DNA of 64,000 bases from Rs1 sp038900335 (GCA_038900335.1 JBBMRB010000005.1:170717-234716); one strand, 5' to 3'; counted from the stretch's first letter, positions 1 to 8,349 are shown. Translations and numbers: made by a program. The notes: a model not told the origin generated them from the sequence alone.

Positions 1-159
1 ACCTTAAACTGGAAATCGCCTGACTCTAAACCTGTTTGCAAAATTGCTAATTCCAAGCCTGCCAGTTTTTTAGCTTTAAGCTGGTTAAATCCTCACTTTT
101 TTGTAGGTACTATGCAGTGCCATAATCGGCCTTCGCCGAAAAGTGAAGATGAACGCTAG
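1..159 (+). CDS. possible C-terminal fragment of an ORF entering from the left edge
   Basis: Frame 1 is open from the first base to a TAG at 157-159, 52 codons, with no visible start inside the window. The predicted residues (ending PSPKSEDER) do not match a family I recognise, and the composition is rich in Ser, Pro and Lys. It could be the tail of a real gene or chance; nothing upstream is visible to decide. Confidence 0.2.
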   Translation, partial: TLNWKSPDSKPVCKIANSKPASFLALSWLNPHFFVGTMQCHNRPSPKSEDER

Positions 160-531
160 CTTAATTGATCGCCAAAGTTTTGGCAAGTCCTGCATAACTA
201 AACTTATTTTGTCGGATTAACTCATCCGCATATCCAATATATTAGTGTATGTTGTGTTCATCGATAAGCTACTGCCTACTGGCAGGGTAGTTGGTCAGTT
301 TTAATTTATAGTTAATATAAAATTTTGTTTTTCATATCAGATATTATTGTTGGATGGCCATATTTTAGTCATAGCTGTTTAGCTTAATATCTGTATTTTT
401 AAAAATATCCACTACATAGTTAGACGATAGAAATTTACGATAATGTGTTAATAAGCGCTGGATGCTAGTGCAAACTCTGAGACAAATAGTATGGAGCTAT
501 AGTGTGAGAGTAATAAAATGAGAGAGATGCC
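160..531. other. intergenic, no gene recognised
   Basis: This AT-rich stretch of about 370 bases has stops in every frame. I see no tRNA, terminator with a T-run or clear repeat in it. It presumably carries the promoter for the small ORF at 532. Confidence 0.5.
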
Positions 532-750
532 ATGAATGAAGAGCTAAGAGCAAAAATAATCAGTGTCTGTGATAAAAAAATAGCGGTAAAAGGTGAGAAT
601 GTAGGCTTGTCTTTTTATGCTTTCTTTGCCAATAAAAATGATGATCCTGAGCAGTTAATGCAAATGGCGACATGGTGGATACAAACGCACCAACTTGATC
701 ACTTTGTTAAAGCAGTAACTATCAAACAGATGGTTATAGCTGGGCTTTGA
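532..750 (+). CDS. small conserved-looking hypothetical protein (DUF6500-like?)
   Basis: A 72-residue soluble protein without signal peptide or membrane segment. Its central part (GLSFYAFFANKNDDPEQLM followed by TWWIQTHQLDHF) has the look of a compact conserved domain; from memory it resembles the small family called DUF6500, of unknown function, but I could not check this. The ribosome site is weak (GAGAGA about 6-11 bases before the ATG). It stands alone, with more than 250 bases of non-coding DNA on each side, at the start of an accessory region. No function is proposed. Confidence 0.6.
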   Translation: MNEELRAKIISVCDKKIAVKGENVGLSFYAFFANKNDDPEQLMQMATWWIQTHQLDHFVKAVTIKQMVIAGL

Positions 751-1016
751 TTACAAGTTTAGTGACAAGAAAATGATTAGATTATCTCTTTTAGCTATGC
801 AAAAGAAATGAACTCGACTAATTCAAAGTCGAAACCGACTTTAATATTTTGATTTTGATGTTAGAAATGAGTTAAATTTTTATCTGTAATTTTACGGCAC
901 TATTAGTAAAGGCTAATAAAACGGTTAGTGCCAATATTAACAATAATAAGCACAACGAATTGTCTTAACTACTTTATAGTGTAAGCAACCGTGTGCGATA
1001 AGCGTTATGTTAACGA

Positions 1017-1394
1017 ATGAATATTGAGAATATAAACAACAAAGCTAAATTACTAATTGAAGAGACTTACAAAGATAGCGCAAAGTGGCATCAAAACTTT
1101 AATGAAGCCAAGCAACTGCTTGAAAGTGCCCTAGCGCAAGAGTCAAATAACGAAACGAGCCTGATCAATTACGCTACAATTTTGTGTGATATAGGCAATC
1201 ACCAAGAAGCTACAGAATTCTTTAAAAAGGCCATAAACCAAGGAAGTGAAAATAAACATGCATTTTATAATCTTGGCGTAGCCCTGATAAATTGCTCTAG
1301 CCATGAAAATGCTATGATTTATATGCAAAAAGCAAAATCTAAAAAGGCTGGCACACTAACGTGGCAAGCCTATTTTGATCCGATGGGCCACTAA
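1017..1394 (+). CDS. small TPR-repeat protein
   Basis: A 125-residue soluble helical protein. Residues about 25-105 look like two to three tetratricopeptide repeats: one ends in ALAQESNNETSLINYATI, the next has a GNHQEATEFFKKAI core, and the last runs through FYNLGVALINCSSHENAMIY. TPRs are protein-binding scaffolds, so a partner is expected but none is encoded next door. The ATG follows the preceding non-coding DNA directly with no good Shine-Dalgarno. It converges on the TetR gene, 61 bases away. Shorter than most TPR proteins; specific role unknown. Confidence 0.6.
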   Translation: MNIENINNKAKLLIEETYKDSAKWHQNFNEAKQLLESALAQESNNETSLINYATILCDIGNHQEATEFFKKAINQGSENKHAFYNLGVALINCSSHENAMIYMQKAKSKKAGTLTWQAYFDPMGH

Positions 1395-1455
1395 AAACTT
1401 AACGCGTTACCTGCCTATCACCTCCACGTAAATGAGAGGTAGCACAATCAAACTG

Positions 1456-2037
1456 TTATATTCCACCTAATTTTATACCTGCTTCTCGTCTGCACGCTGC
1501 TAGTAAACTCGCAATCGAATCTTGATCCTGAAGTGTTCTAGCTATAGCGACAGCGCCAATCATCATTGCAGTTACTGATAAAATATCTTGTTCGTCACAG
1601 TCGGTATAGCTATTCGCATACTCCATAATTGCTGTATTCATTCCATAGTAAACGTCGGCATAAGCTGTTTTTATTGCTTTATCTTGCATATTGATGTCAG
1701 TGGCCAAGAAAGCTAACGGACAAGACAAAGAGTGCTCTCCTTTCACATGCTCCAAGCTTAGATATTTATTTAGCAACAAAGACAACCACTGTTTATTAGA
1801 TGTGCCCTCTGGTTTAAGGCTGGCAAGTTTAGTGCTGCTGGCTCTAAATTTTAATGCCTCACGGTAAAGTTCCGCTTTACTCGTAAAATGCGCATAAAAC
1901 CCGCCTCGAGTAAGCCCACAGTTATTCATCAAATCATCGATTGTAACGCCTTCAAAACCTTTTATTGCAAATAGTCTGAAGCAGCTATCAAGAATTCTCT
2001 CACGGGTTTTATTTTTGTGGGACTTTGTATATGGCAT
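1456..2037 (-). CDS. TetR/AcrR-family transcriptional regulator
   Basis: 193 residues. The N-terminal region 8-60 is a typical TetR helix-turn-helix domain: RERILDSCFRLFAIKGFEG, then TIDDLMNNCGLTRGGFYAHF. The C-terminal part matches the ligand-binding type of the YxaF/LmrA-like branch, including SCPLAFLATD. Such proteins repress a neighbouring gene until an inducer binds. AAGGAAG lies 10-16 bases before the ATG. The gene is divergent from the GFA-family gene at 2177, with a perfect inverted repeat at 2056-2079 between them, so autoregulation and control of that neighbour are likely. Inducer unknown. Confidence 0.85.
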   Translation of the reverse strand: MPYTKSHKNKTRERILDSCFRLFAIKGFEGVTIDDLMNNCGLTRGGFYAHFTSKAELYREALKFRASSTKLASLKPEGTSNKQWLSLLLNKYLSLEHVKGEHSLSCPLAFLATDINMQDKAIKTAYADVYYGMNTAIMEYANSYTDCDEQDILSVTAMMIGAVAIARTLQDQDSIASLLAACRREAGIKLGGI

Positions 2038-2055
2038 AAGGCTGAGCTTCCTTAA

Positions 2056-2079
2056 TATATATGTTCTTTATCATATATA
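2056..2079. promoter_or_regulatory. candidate TetR operator, perfect 8-bp inverted repeat
   Basis: TATATATG at 2056-2063 and CATATATA at 2072-2079 are exact reverse complements separated by 8 bases (24 bp overall). It starts 19 bases upstream of the TetR start codon and lies in the divergent intergenic region shared with the GFA gene. Length and position fit a TetR dimer site; AT-rich palindromes also arise by chance. Confidence 0.5.
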
Positions 2080-2176
2080 AAATCTACTCTAAGATGAAGT
2101 CACATCTTTGGATAGGAAATTAAATATGAATAATTTTACGAAATCGTCGTTGGACATCAACTAGATCGGAGATAAC

Positions 2177-2593
2177 ATGGAAAGACATATTGGAAGTTGT
2201 CGTTGCGGCGACATTGAGTTTTACTTTGATAGCGACCCGATAAATTCGGTTTTTTGTTATTGCAAGGAGTGTCAAGTGCTCTCTAGCTCAGACAAATGGT
2301 TTGGGCTTTGGGTGCCAAAAGATAATTTTAAATTTACCAAAGGCACACCTTCATCATATACGCGTGCTGGCAATTCAGACAAAGCGGTAAATTATCAGTT
2401 CTGTGGTACTTGTAGTACTGCTCTGTGCGCAGAGGTAACAGCGGGGGATTTTTATTCTGTTTCAGCGACTTCATTAAAAAATAATAAGTTCACTCCTAAA
2501 ATGTCAATCTATGCATCTTCAGCACCATCATGGGCAATCTTCCCTAACGAAGTGCCAAAATTTGACATTCTACCGCCAGGAATGGGAGGTTAG
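2177..2593 (+). CDS. GFA/CENP-V family zinc protein
   Basis: 138 residues with the Mss4-like zinc fold of the GFA (glutathione-dependent formaldehyde-activating-like) family. Visible zinc ligands are GSCRCGDIEF at residues 7-16, CYCKEC around 27-32, and FCGTCSTALC around 75-84. Family members bind zinc and sometimes glutathione; most have no proven enzymatic role, and the name does not establish formaldehyde metabolism here. GGAG sits 5-8 bases before the ATG. It is divergent from the TetR gene, which probably controls it. Length is normal for the family. Confidence 0.85.
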   Translation: MERHIGSCRCGDIEFYFDSDPINSVFCYCKECQVLSSSDKWFGLWVPKDNFKFTKGTPSSYTRAGNSDKAVNYQFCGTCSTALCAEVTAGDFYSVSATSLKNNKFTPKMSIYASSAPSWAIFPNEVPKFDILPPGMGG

Positions 2594-2984
2594 AAGTTTA
2601 ACAAAAAAACACTAAGCTTATGGCGCTGCTGTGGTTGGCGTTGGTATGTCTGCTTTTGTCAAACCCAGCCATATAAATTATGGCTAAAAGCGGCCAAAAG
2701 CAGCTGTTTTATGTATGGCTCATGTATGGAAAATAAAAGTAAAATTTCAGCAGGCTATCTATTCCCTTCATCTAGATACATCATCCCATAAAATCACGTC
2801 AAATTTAAAACTATAATATAAAAAGACTAAGCAATAGTTATTGATATCAATCGGATGATTTGTGTTCAGTAAAAATTAATATACAAGGAGTATTATCAAG
2901 TAACTAATTGAATATAATTATTTTTTATACATTAACTTTATGGGTGTCCTATACTATCTTTTTAATTAATAGCACGGTAACACT
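2594..2984. other. intergenic stretch before the PHP-ATPase gene
   Basis: About 390 bases without a convincing ORF. It holds a small dyad (AGCCATA at 2669-2675 facing TATGGCT a few bases on) and becomes very AT-rich after 2800. Just before the ATPase gene it contains the 13-mer described separately at 2937-2949. No tRNA or strong terminator seen. Confidence 0.5.
2937..2949 (+). repeat. 13-bp motif shared (inverted) with the flank of the Y1 transposase
   Basis: TTTATGGGTGTCC here is the exact reverse complement of bases 63778-63790, which lie 85 bases upstream of the REP-associated transposase start at 63876. One may be a scar or REP-like end related to the other. A 13-base match in 64 kb is unlikely but not impossible by chance. 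Confidence 0.35.
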
Positions 2985-5798
2985 ATGAGCAGATTCCAAC
3001 ATGGTTCAGAGTGGAGGCGTTGGGACCTTCACGTTCACACTCCTGACTCGGTACTAGAAACACAGTACAAATCTGACTGGGAGAAATACTTAGAAGTAAT
3101 CGAGGGTAAAGGTGATGAAGTAGCAGTAATTGGAGTTACTGATTACTACACCATTTCCGGTTACGAAAAGATGCTTAAGTATAAGAAAGATGGACGTTTG
3201 CAGAACATAGAAGCCATTTTCCCGAACATTGAGTTTAGGATTACACCCGAAACGCAGAGAGATAAAGGCATCAACATACATGTTATTGTCGATCCATCAG
3301 ACCAAGACCATGTGATTAAAATCAATACTGCTCTCACTCGGTTGACATACAAGTACGATACTCATCTTTATGGATGTATTGAACCGCAATTGAGAGATCT
3401 CGGAAAAGCCCTTGATCCAACATTGAGTCCTGAAGCGGCCTTGAAAGAAGGTATGAAAAACTTCAAACCATCATATGATTCATTTAGAGGCTGGTATGAA
3501 GGCGAAACATGGCTCAAAAATAACTCAATTATCGTTGTTGCTAATGCTTCTAAAGATGGTGTGTCTGGTATCAGAGAAAATGGATTTATGGCTACTCGAA
3601 AGGATATCTATAAATTCACGGATATGATTTTTTCTGGCAAGGACAGTGATATTAAGCACTTCATGGGTGGGGAAGGTCGAACAAAGAGTGCCATCTTGAG
3701 TGATTACGAACGAGTCATACCTTGTGTTAACGGGTCAGATGCTCATGACTTCGGCAAAATTTTCGATATCTCCTTGAGGCGTAATTGCTGGGTCAAAGCA
3801 GACCCGACATTCAGTGGGCTTCGTCAGGTTATTTACGAACCAGAAAGGGTGAAAATCCAAGAGTTATCACCAGAGCAAAAGCCTGAGTATCAAACAATTC
3901 GTCGGGTTCGATACCTTGATACTTCTACAGAAAGACTATTTTCAGATGACTGGATTCCGTTGAGCAAAGATTTGAATACCGTAATCGGCGGGAAGTCTTC
4001 TGGTAAGTCTATGTTGTTGTACAATATAGCTAAAGCTATCAATCCATCGGAAGTGAAGAGCAGTATCCTAAAAGCCAAATCAGCAACCTATGATAATTTG
4101 TCTACAGTAGACTTCGAAGTTGAATGGAGTAATGGAGAGGTTTCTAAGTTATCCCAATCGGTTGATTCGGACGAAAAAGCAATTACTTTCATTCCGCAGC
4201 TTTATATAAATCAACTTGCTGACAAAGATGGCAAGGGAGATTTGAACGAACTGATTAGTAAAGTTCTTAATCAGAATTATGAGTACAAATCATTTGTCGA
4301 TAGCACTCGTAGTAAAATCAGCATATTGCGTACACAAATTTCAGACAAGATTGATAAGCGTTTTGAGCTTTTAGAGCAACATTTGAAGTTAAAAGAAGAA
4401 GCTCAACAGATTGGTAACTCCGAGTCTATTCGACAAGAAATAGAGAGAATCAAGGAGAGTTCAGAGAAACTTCGTAAGAATTCGAATTTCAGTAGAGAAG
4501 ATGAAGAGCAGTTTAACAAACTTATCAGAACAAGAACTTCAATCCAAAGAGCCAAAGTAAAGCTTGAGGCTTTTCAATCTCATTTCAATGGTATTCTAAC
4601 TAATGTTGAAGAGAGTAGATTACGTTGGATCGAAGCTATACAGTCGGATATTAAAATAAAATCTGGTCTCTCTGATAAATCGACCGTATTGAGAGAACTT
4701 AAGGGATTCCTGCAAGAGGAATTATCAAATGCCTTTAGTGCATTCCTTAAAAAAGTAGAAGTAAAACAGTCATCTATTCCTGAACGATTAAAAACTGTAG
4801 AGAAGAAAATAGCTATTGTAAGTGAATCACTTCTGCCGTTAGAAAGTAAAGTTCAAGACAAGGTAGCTCTGGATAACCTGAACAAACAACTCAAAGCTGA
4901 GGATCAGAAACTCAAGAAAATTAACGAAAAAGATAGAGCTAGGAAGGTCGTAGTTCAAAACGGTGTTGGATGTCGAGCAGAGATAAATACCTTATATCAA
5001 GAGATGTTCTCGCAATATCAACAACTCAGTGCAAAGATTTCTGAGTACCAGATTGATGAAGACATTAAGATAGAAGCAAAGCTATCAGTTAATACTGAAA
5101 AATTCGATGTCTTTACCCAATGCTTCAATCGTAATGGCAACCTAAAGTTTCTCTTTGATAGACTGATTGATGACAAGGGAAAATTTCAATTCAACCTAGA
5201 TACTCTTTGCGATGATATCAGTTCTGTTTCTACCAGAATTAAAGAAAAAGAAGCACCTTCTTTGAGAAAGCATGCAACTGAACTCGATGCTTTTAAAAAT
5301 CTATATTCGGATTATTTTGAAATTGATTATGTTGTTTCATACAAGGATGACGACATTGTTCAAATGTCTCCTGGTAAACGTGGATTAGTTCTGTTGAACC
5401 TGATGCTTGAGCTTAGTAACTCTACCTATCCAATTTTAATAGACCAACCAGAAGATAATTTGGATAACAGAACCATTTACTCTGAATTGAAAGACTTTGT
5501 CCGTAAGTGTAAGAAAAAGCGACAGATCATTATGGTTACGCATAATGCAAATTTGGTAGTAGCTGCTGATGCGGAGTGTGTGATTATCGCAGACCAGAAA
5601 GGCCAGCAAAAAGACAGTAACGGTTGTTCTGAATTCAGGTTTGATTATTTCGGGGGTAGCTTAGAACTAAGTTATGACAGTCCATTTGGAGAGAGATATA
5701 ATCAATTGAGTGATATGGGTGTCCGTCAACATGTGTGTCACATTCTTGAAGGTGGAATTACTGCTTTCAAAGAGCGTGAGCAGAAGTACAACTTATGA
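2985..5798 (+). CDS. PHP-domain SMC-like ATPase (TrlF family; Ppl-like putative antiviral protein)
   Basis: 937 residues. An N-terminal PHP phosphoesterase domain (about 10-290) shows the expected metal motifs: DLHVHT (14-19), TDYY (52-55), NIEF (81-84), HVIV (99-102) and GSDAHD (250-255). A P-loop GGKSSGKS follows at about 335-342, then a long Lys/Glu-rich coiled coil (about 440-740), then a second ATPase half with MSPGKRG, Walker B ILIDQPEDNLDN near 817-828 and MVTHN near 850-854. This head-coil-head layout is SMC/ABC-like. The family is named TrlF in public annotation, and the architecture matches the single-gene antiviral system Ppl as I remember it. It stands alone in an AT-rich region between two mobile-element-like motifs. 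The nucleic-acid or nucleotide target is unknown; immune function is inference. Confidence 0.8.
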   Translation: MSRFQHGSEWRRWDLHVHTPDSVLETQYKSDWEKYLEVIEGKGDEVAVIGVTDYYTISGYEKMLKYKKDGRLQNIEAIFPNIEFRITPETQRDKGINIHVIVDPSDQDHVIKINTALTRLTYKYDTHLYGCIEPQLRDLGKALDPTLSPEAALKEGMKNFKPSYDSFRGWYEGETWLKNNSIIVVANASKDGVSGIRENGFMATRKDIYKFTDMIFSGKDSDIKHFMGGEGRTKSAILSDYERVIPCVNGSDAHDFGKIFDISLRRNCWVKADPTFSGLRQVIYEPERVKIQELSPEQKPEYQTIRRVRYLDTSTERLFSDDWIPLSKDLNTVIGGKSSGKSMLLYNIAKAINPSEVKSSILKAKSATYDNLSTVDFEVEWSNGEVSKLSQSVDSDEKAITFIPQLYINQLADKDGKGDLNELISKVLNQNYEYKSFVDSTRSKISILRTQISDKIDKRFELLEQHLKLKEEAQQIGNSESIRQEIERIKESSEKLRKNSNFSREDEEQFNKLIRTRTSIQRAKVKLEAFQSHFNGILTNVEESRLRWIEAIQSDIKIKSGLSDKSTVLRELKGFLQEELSNAFSAFLKKVEVKQSSIPERLKTVEKKIAIVSESLLPLESKVQDKVALDNLNKQLKAEDQKLKKINEKDRARKVVVQNGVGCRAEINTLYQEMFSQYQQLSAKISEYQIDEDIKIEAKLSVNTEKFDVFTQCFNRNGNLKFLFDRLIDDKGKFQFNLDTLCDDISSVSTRIKEKEAPSLRKHATELDAFKNLYSDYFEIDYVVSYKDDDIVQMSPGKRGLVLLNLMLELSNSTYPILIDQPEDNLDNRTIYSELKDFVRKCKKKRQIIMVTHNANLVVAADAECVIIADQKGQQKDSNGCSEFRFDYFGGSLELSYDSPFGERYNQLSDMGVRQHVCHILEGGITAFKEREQKYNL

Positions 5799-5907
5799 TA
5801 AACAATGTGTGTCAGAAGTGGTGCTTGCTCATTGTTGCTAATTTAATCAATATATAATGTACCTCTAAACGAGGTATTAACTGCGTGCTTAGATGTCCGC
5901 TTTGTGT

Positions 5908-5925
5908 CCAGACTGTGTGAAAACT
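5908..5925. repeat. IS1182-end-like scar
   Basis: These 18 bases match 63160-63177, just inside the putative left end of the IS1182-type element, at 17 of 18 positions (CCAGACTGT then GTGAAAACT versus TTGAAAACT). The bases before it also resemble that end. No transposase remains here, so it would be a solo remnant, downstream of the PHP-ATPase gene. Confidence 0.4.
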
Positions 5926-6028
5926 CAGAATAAGAGCATTAAACATCGTCCAGTATGCTATTTAACCTATCAAATGACTTAATCATCGAATATTAATATT
6001 TACTTTAAACATTGGTAGATGCAATAGC

Positions 6029-7501
6029 TTAACCTGCACAACAGGAAAGCTCGCTCACATCCTTATTAAAAGTTTGTGCGCATAATTTTAATCCTTCAAC
6101 CATTGTGAGGTATGGGAAAAGCTGTGCAGCGAGCTCTGTTATTGTCATATTATTACGAATTGCCAAGGCTGCACTTTGAATAATTTCGCCACCTTCATGA
6201 GCTAGGATTTGAGCCCCTATTAATTGATCTGATTGCGTATTAATAACGAGTTTGATGAAGCCATGTGTCTCAAAATTAGCGAGTGCTCTTGGTACATTTT
6301 CCATTTTAAGGACACGAGTATCAGTATTGATCCCTTGATCATTCGCCTGCTTTTCTGTTAAACCGACAGTCGCTACTTGAGGGTCGGTGAATATCACCGC
6401 TGGCATAACAGATAAATCTAACGTTGCAGATCCGCCACTCATATTAATACCGGCACGGCTTCCCGCAGCTGCCGCTACGTAAACAAATTGGGGCATGTCA
6501 CAACAATCACCTGCTGCATAAATGTGTGGCGCTGTCGTTTCCATCTTATCGTTTACTTTGATGCATCCATTTTTCTCTACCTGCACACCGACTACATCAA
6601 GATTGAGTGTGTCAGTATTAGCATGACGCCCTGTGCTGACTAATAATTTATCGCCGTTAACTAACCCTTGATTGGTTTCTACATTAAACTCTTTACCATC
6701 AAAACTTACTTTACTCGCTTGAGTGTGACTAAGAACATGAATGCCTTCTTTTTCAAACGCTTTTAGTAATTGCTCGCCTAATAGCGGATCTTCTTTGTAT
6801 AACAACGTATGCCTTGCTAATAGAGTGACCTCAGCGCCTAATCTTCGGTACGCTTGAGCTATTTCCAGTGCTATGACTGATGAGCCAATAACAATTAAAT
6901 GTTCAGGTGTTTGCTCTGAAAACAGAGCTTCAGTAGATGTCCAGTATGGTGTATCGATAAGGCCATCAATCGCAGCAATAGTCGGTGTTGAACCAGTTGC
7001 TATGAGGAAGCGATCAGCAACCAACTCTTCTTCGCACCCATTTGATTTTCTTATCGTTAATGTATTTGCCGTTTTAAAGCTAGCATGGCCTTTAATTAGA
7101 CCCAGCGCTGGGTTGCTTTGCAATATTTTTTGGTATTTAGCTGCTCTTAACTCATCGACGCGAGATGCTTGTTGTTTTGCCAATAAACTACGATTGAGTA
7201 TTGGTAATTGATTTGCCAAACCAGTAAACGGATTATTGCGCTGTTGCTGTGCTAATTGTGCTGCGCGAATCAAAATTTTAGAGGGTACGCATCCCACATT
7301 AACGCAGCAGCCGCCAATAACTTCAGCTGCTTCTATCATCGTCACTCGCGCGCCTTCTTCAGCGGCTTTAATTGCGCAAGAAAAAGCAGCAGAGCCACTA
7401 CCAATGATGGCAACGTGAAGTTTGTTTTTTGGATTGTTGCCAGCTTTATGACTATCACAGCAGAGCTCTTTGTGCTTATTTTCTGTTACATCATTATTCA
7501 T
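6029..7501 (-). CDS. merA: mercuric reductase MerA, short form
   Basis: 490-residue FAD/NADPH disulfide oxidoreductase reducing Hg(II) to volatile Hg(0) in the cytoplasm. Seen: FAD-binding IIGSGSAAF (32-40), redox site GGCCVNVGCVPSK (63-75), NAD(P)-binding VIGSSVIALEIA, YAAGDCCD before the second FAD contact, and the diagnostic C-terminal vicinal pair Cys487-Cys488. The N-terminal heavy-metal-associated domain of many MerA proteins is missing; instead Cys14-Cys15 sit in a short polar extension. In the redox motif the residue before the first active Cys is Cys rather than the usual Thr. GGATG precedes the ATG. Last gene of the operon, about 200 bases after merP. Confidence 0.93.
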   Translation of the reverse strand: MNNDVTENKHKELCCDSHKAGNNPKNKLHVAIIGSGSAAFSCAIKAAEEGARVTMIEAAEVIGGCCVNVGCVPSKILIRAAQLAQQQRNNPFTGLANQLPILNRSLLAKQQASRVDELRAAKYQKILQSNPALGLIKGHASFKTANTLTIRKSNGCEEELVADRFLIATGSTPTIAAIDGLIDTPYWTSTEALFSEQTPEHLIVIGSSVIALEIAQAYRRLGAEVTLLARHTLLYKEDPLLGEQLLKAFEKEGIHVLSHTQASKVSFDGKEFNVETNQGLVNGDKLLVSTGRHANTDTLNLDVVGVQVEKNGCIKVNDKMETTAPHIYAAGDCCDMPQFVYVAAAAGSRAGINMSGGSATLDLSVMPAVIFTDPQVATVGLTEKQANDQGINTDTRVLKMENVPRALANFETHGFIKLVINTQSDQLIGAQILAHEGGEIIQSAALAIRNNMTITELAAQLFPYLTMVEGLKLCAQTFNKDVSELSCCAG

Positions 7502-7513
7502 TTTTTCATCCTG

Positions 7514-7699
7514 TTAATTATTTTTATTGCTATATAAGGCATAAATAATCAGAGCAATAAAGCATGCGAGCGCTAAAAAAAACATCATCCAGATAGGCAG
7601 ATCATACTTAACAGTACGACTAATATTGGAGTGGGCAGCACTCAAAAGCGAGAAGGGTTGCTACAATAGCTACGCTAAGTTAATAACGGCGCTTCTCAT
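7514..7699 (-). pseudogene. small single-membrane-span ORF between merP and merA, possibly broken
   Basis: Starting at an ATG at 7699, only six bases after the merP stop, one frame runs to a TAA at 7514-7516 but is crossed by TAG codons at 7670-7672 and 7661-7663. Downstream of these it stays open for about 48 codons and encodes a convincing membrane helix: DLPIWMMFFLALACFIALII, preceded by SRTVKY and followed by SNKNN. A TTG at 7645 could start a 43-residue product. It may be a decayed or leaderless small Mer membrane protein (compare the sizes of MerE/MerF), but it lacks their Cys pairs. The two stops argue for decay. Confidence 0.35.
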
Positions 7700-7705
7700 A
7701 ACAAC

Positions 7706-7981
7706 CTACTCTTTTACGCTAGATGGATAACCAGCGTTAGTGGTCGCGTGAATTAACGCTTGAGGGTTGGTGATCTCATCATCGTAGTGAACCTCTGCTT
7801 CACGGGCATGGTACATAACCTCAACATCAGTAACCCCTTTGACTCTCTCTAGTGCTTTCGTCACTGTAATAGGGCATATAGGGCAAGTCATTGTTGGTAT
7901 ATCCAAAATTAACGTTTGAGGTTTCGCTGCTACGCCAAAGGCAGTAAGGAGCAACCCCGTAAGAAGTAAAATCTTGTTCAT
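7706..7981 (-). CDS. merP: periplasmic mercuric-ion-binding protein MerP
   Basis: About 91 residues. I chose the ATG at 7981 because AAGGAAA precedes it by a few bases and it opens directly on a signal peptide (MNKILLLTGLLLTAFGVAAK). The mature part is a single heavy-metal-associated domain with the metal motif MTCPICPITV; the usual MerP has GMTCAAC, so this is the CPIC variant. MerP captures Hg(II) in the periplasm and passes it to MerT. It follows merT by 20 bases; a longer frame overlapping merT exists but is less likely. Confidence 0.92.
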   Translation of the reverse strand: MNKILLLTGLLLTAFGVAAKPQTLILDIPTMTCPICPITVTKALERVKGVTDVEVMYHAREAEVHYDDEITNPQALIHATTNAGYPSSVKE

Positions 7982-8001
7982 TTTATTTTCCTTTTTAATA
8001 G

Positions 8002-8349
8002 TTATATAACCCAAAGTACCCAGTAATTACTGGTCACTAAAATTAGGGCAATCAATGATGAAAGCCAAAAAATAACCTTTCGACGACGCTGTGTTTGAGC
8101 AATCGCACACGAAGTGCCAGGCTCGCATGTATCTTGTCGGCGATAGAGTTTGTAGCCGGCTAAGCCGAATAAGAGAACAACGATGAAGATAAAGAAAGGA
8201 CGATAAGGTTCAAACAGAGTGAGAGTGCCTATCCAAGAACCACCAATACCCAGTAGCAGTAATACTAAAGGGCCAGCACAGCATAACCCTGCACCAATAG
8301 CGGCAATAACTCCTCCTATCAGAGGAGCGTTACTCGTTTTATTTTCCAT
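8002..8349 (-). CDS. merT: mercuric ion transporter MerT
   Basis: 115 residues with three predicted membrane helices: about 10-36 (with the Hg-binding pair Cys23-Cys24 in GAGLCCAGPLVLLLLG), 47-67, and 93-113. A second Cys pair lies in the cytoplasmic loop (DTCEPGTSCAIA). This matches the MerT topology and size (about 116). It imports Hg(II) received from MerP and hands it to MerA. GGAG precedes the ATG. First gene after the MerR-controlled promoter at 8384-8415. Confidence 0.93.
   Translation of the reverse strand: MENKTSNAPLIGGVIAAIGAGLCCAGPLVLLLLGIGGSWIGTLTLFEPYRPFFIFIVVLLFGLAGYKLYRRQDTCEPGTSCAIAQTQRRRKVIFWLSSLIALILVTSNYWVLWVI

Noticed and set aside
930..1016. attC-like integron recombination site before the TPR gene (ending GCGTTATGTTAAC)
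   Set aside because: The position just before a small orphan gene fits a cassette, but the R-box does not match GTTRRRY and the two halves do not pair well. The TetR/GFA divergent pair next door is also not cassette-like.
1395..1455. second possible attC or terminator (ACCTGCC facing GAGAGGTAG) between the TPR and TetR genes
   Set aside because: The pairing is short and imperfect, and it lies between convergent genes where weak hairpins are common.
2126..2164. 12-codon ORF in the TetR/GFA intergenic region
   Set aside because: Too short, no ribosome site, no recognisable leader-peptide features.
6873..7211. 112-codon frame opposite merA
   Set aside because: It is the antisense shadow of a well-supported reductase gene and has no ribosome site or family features.
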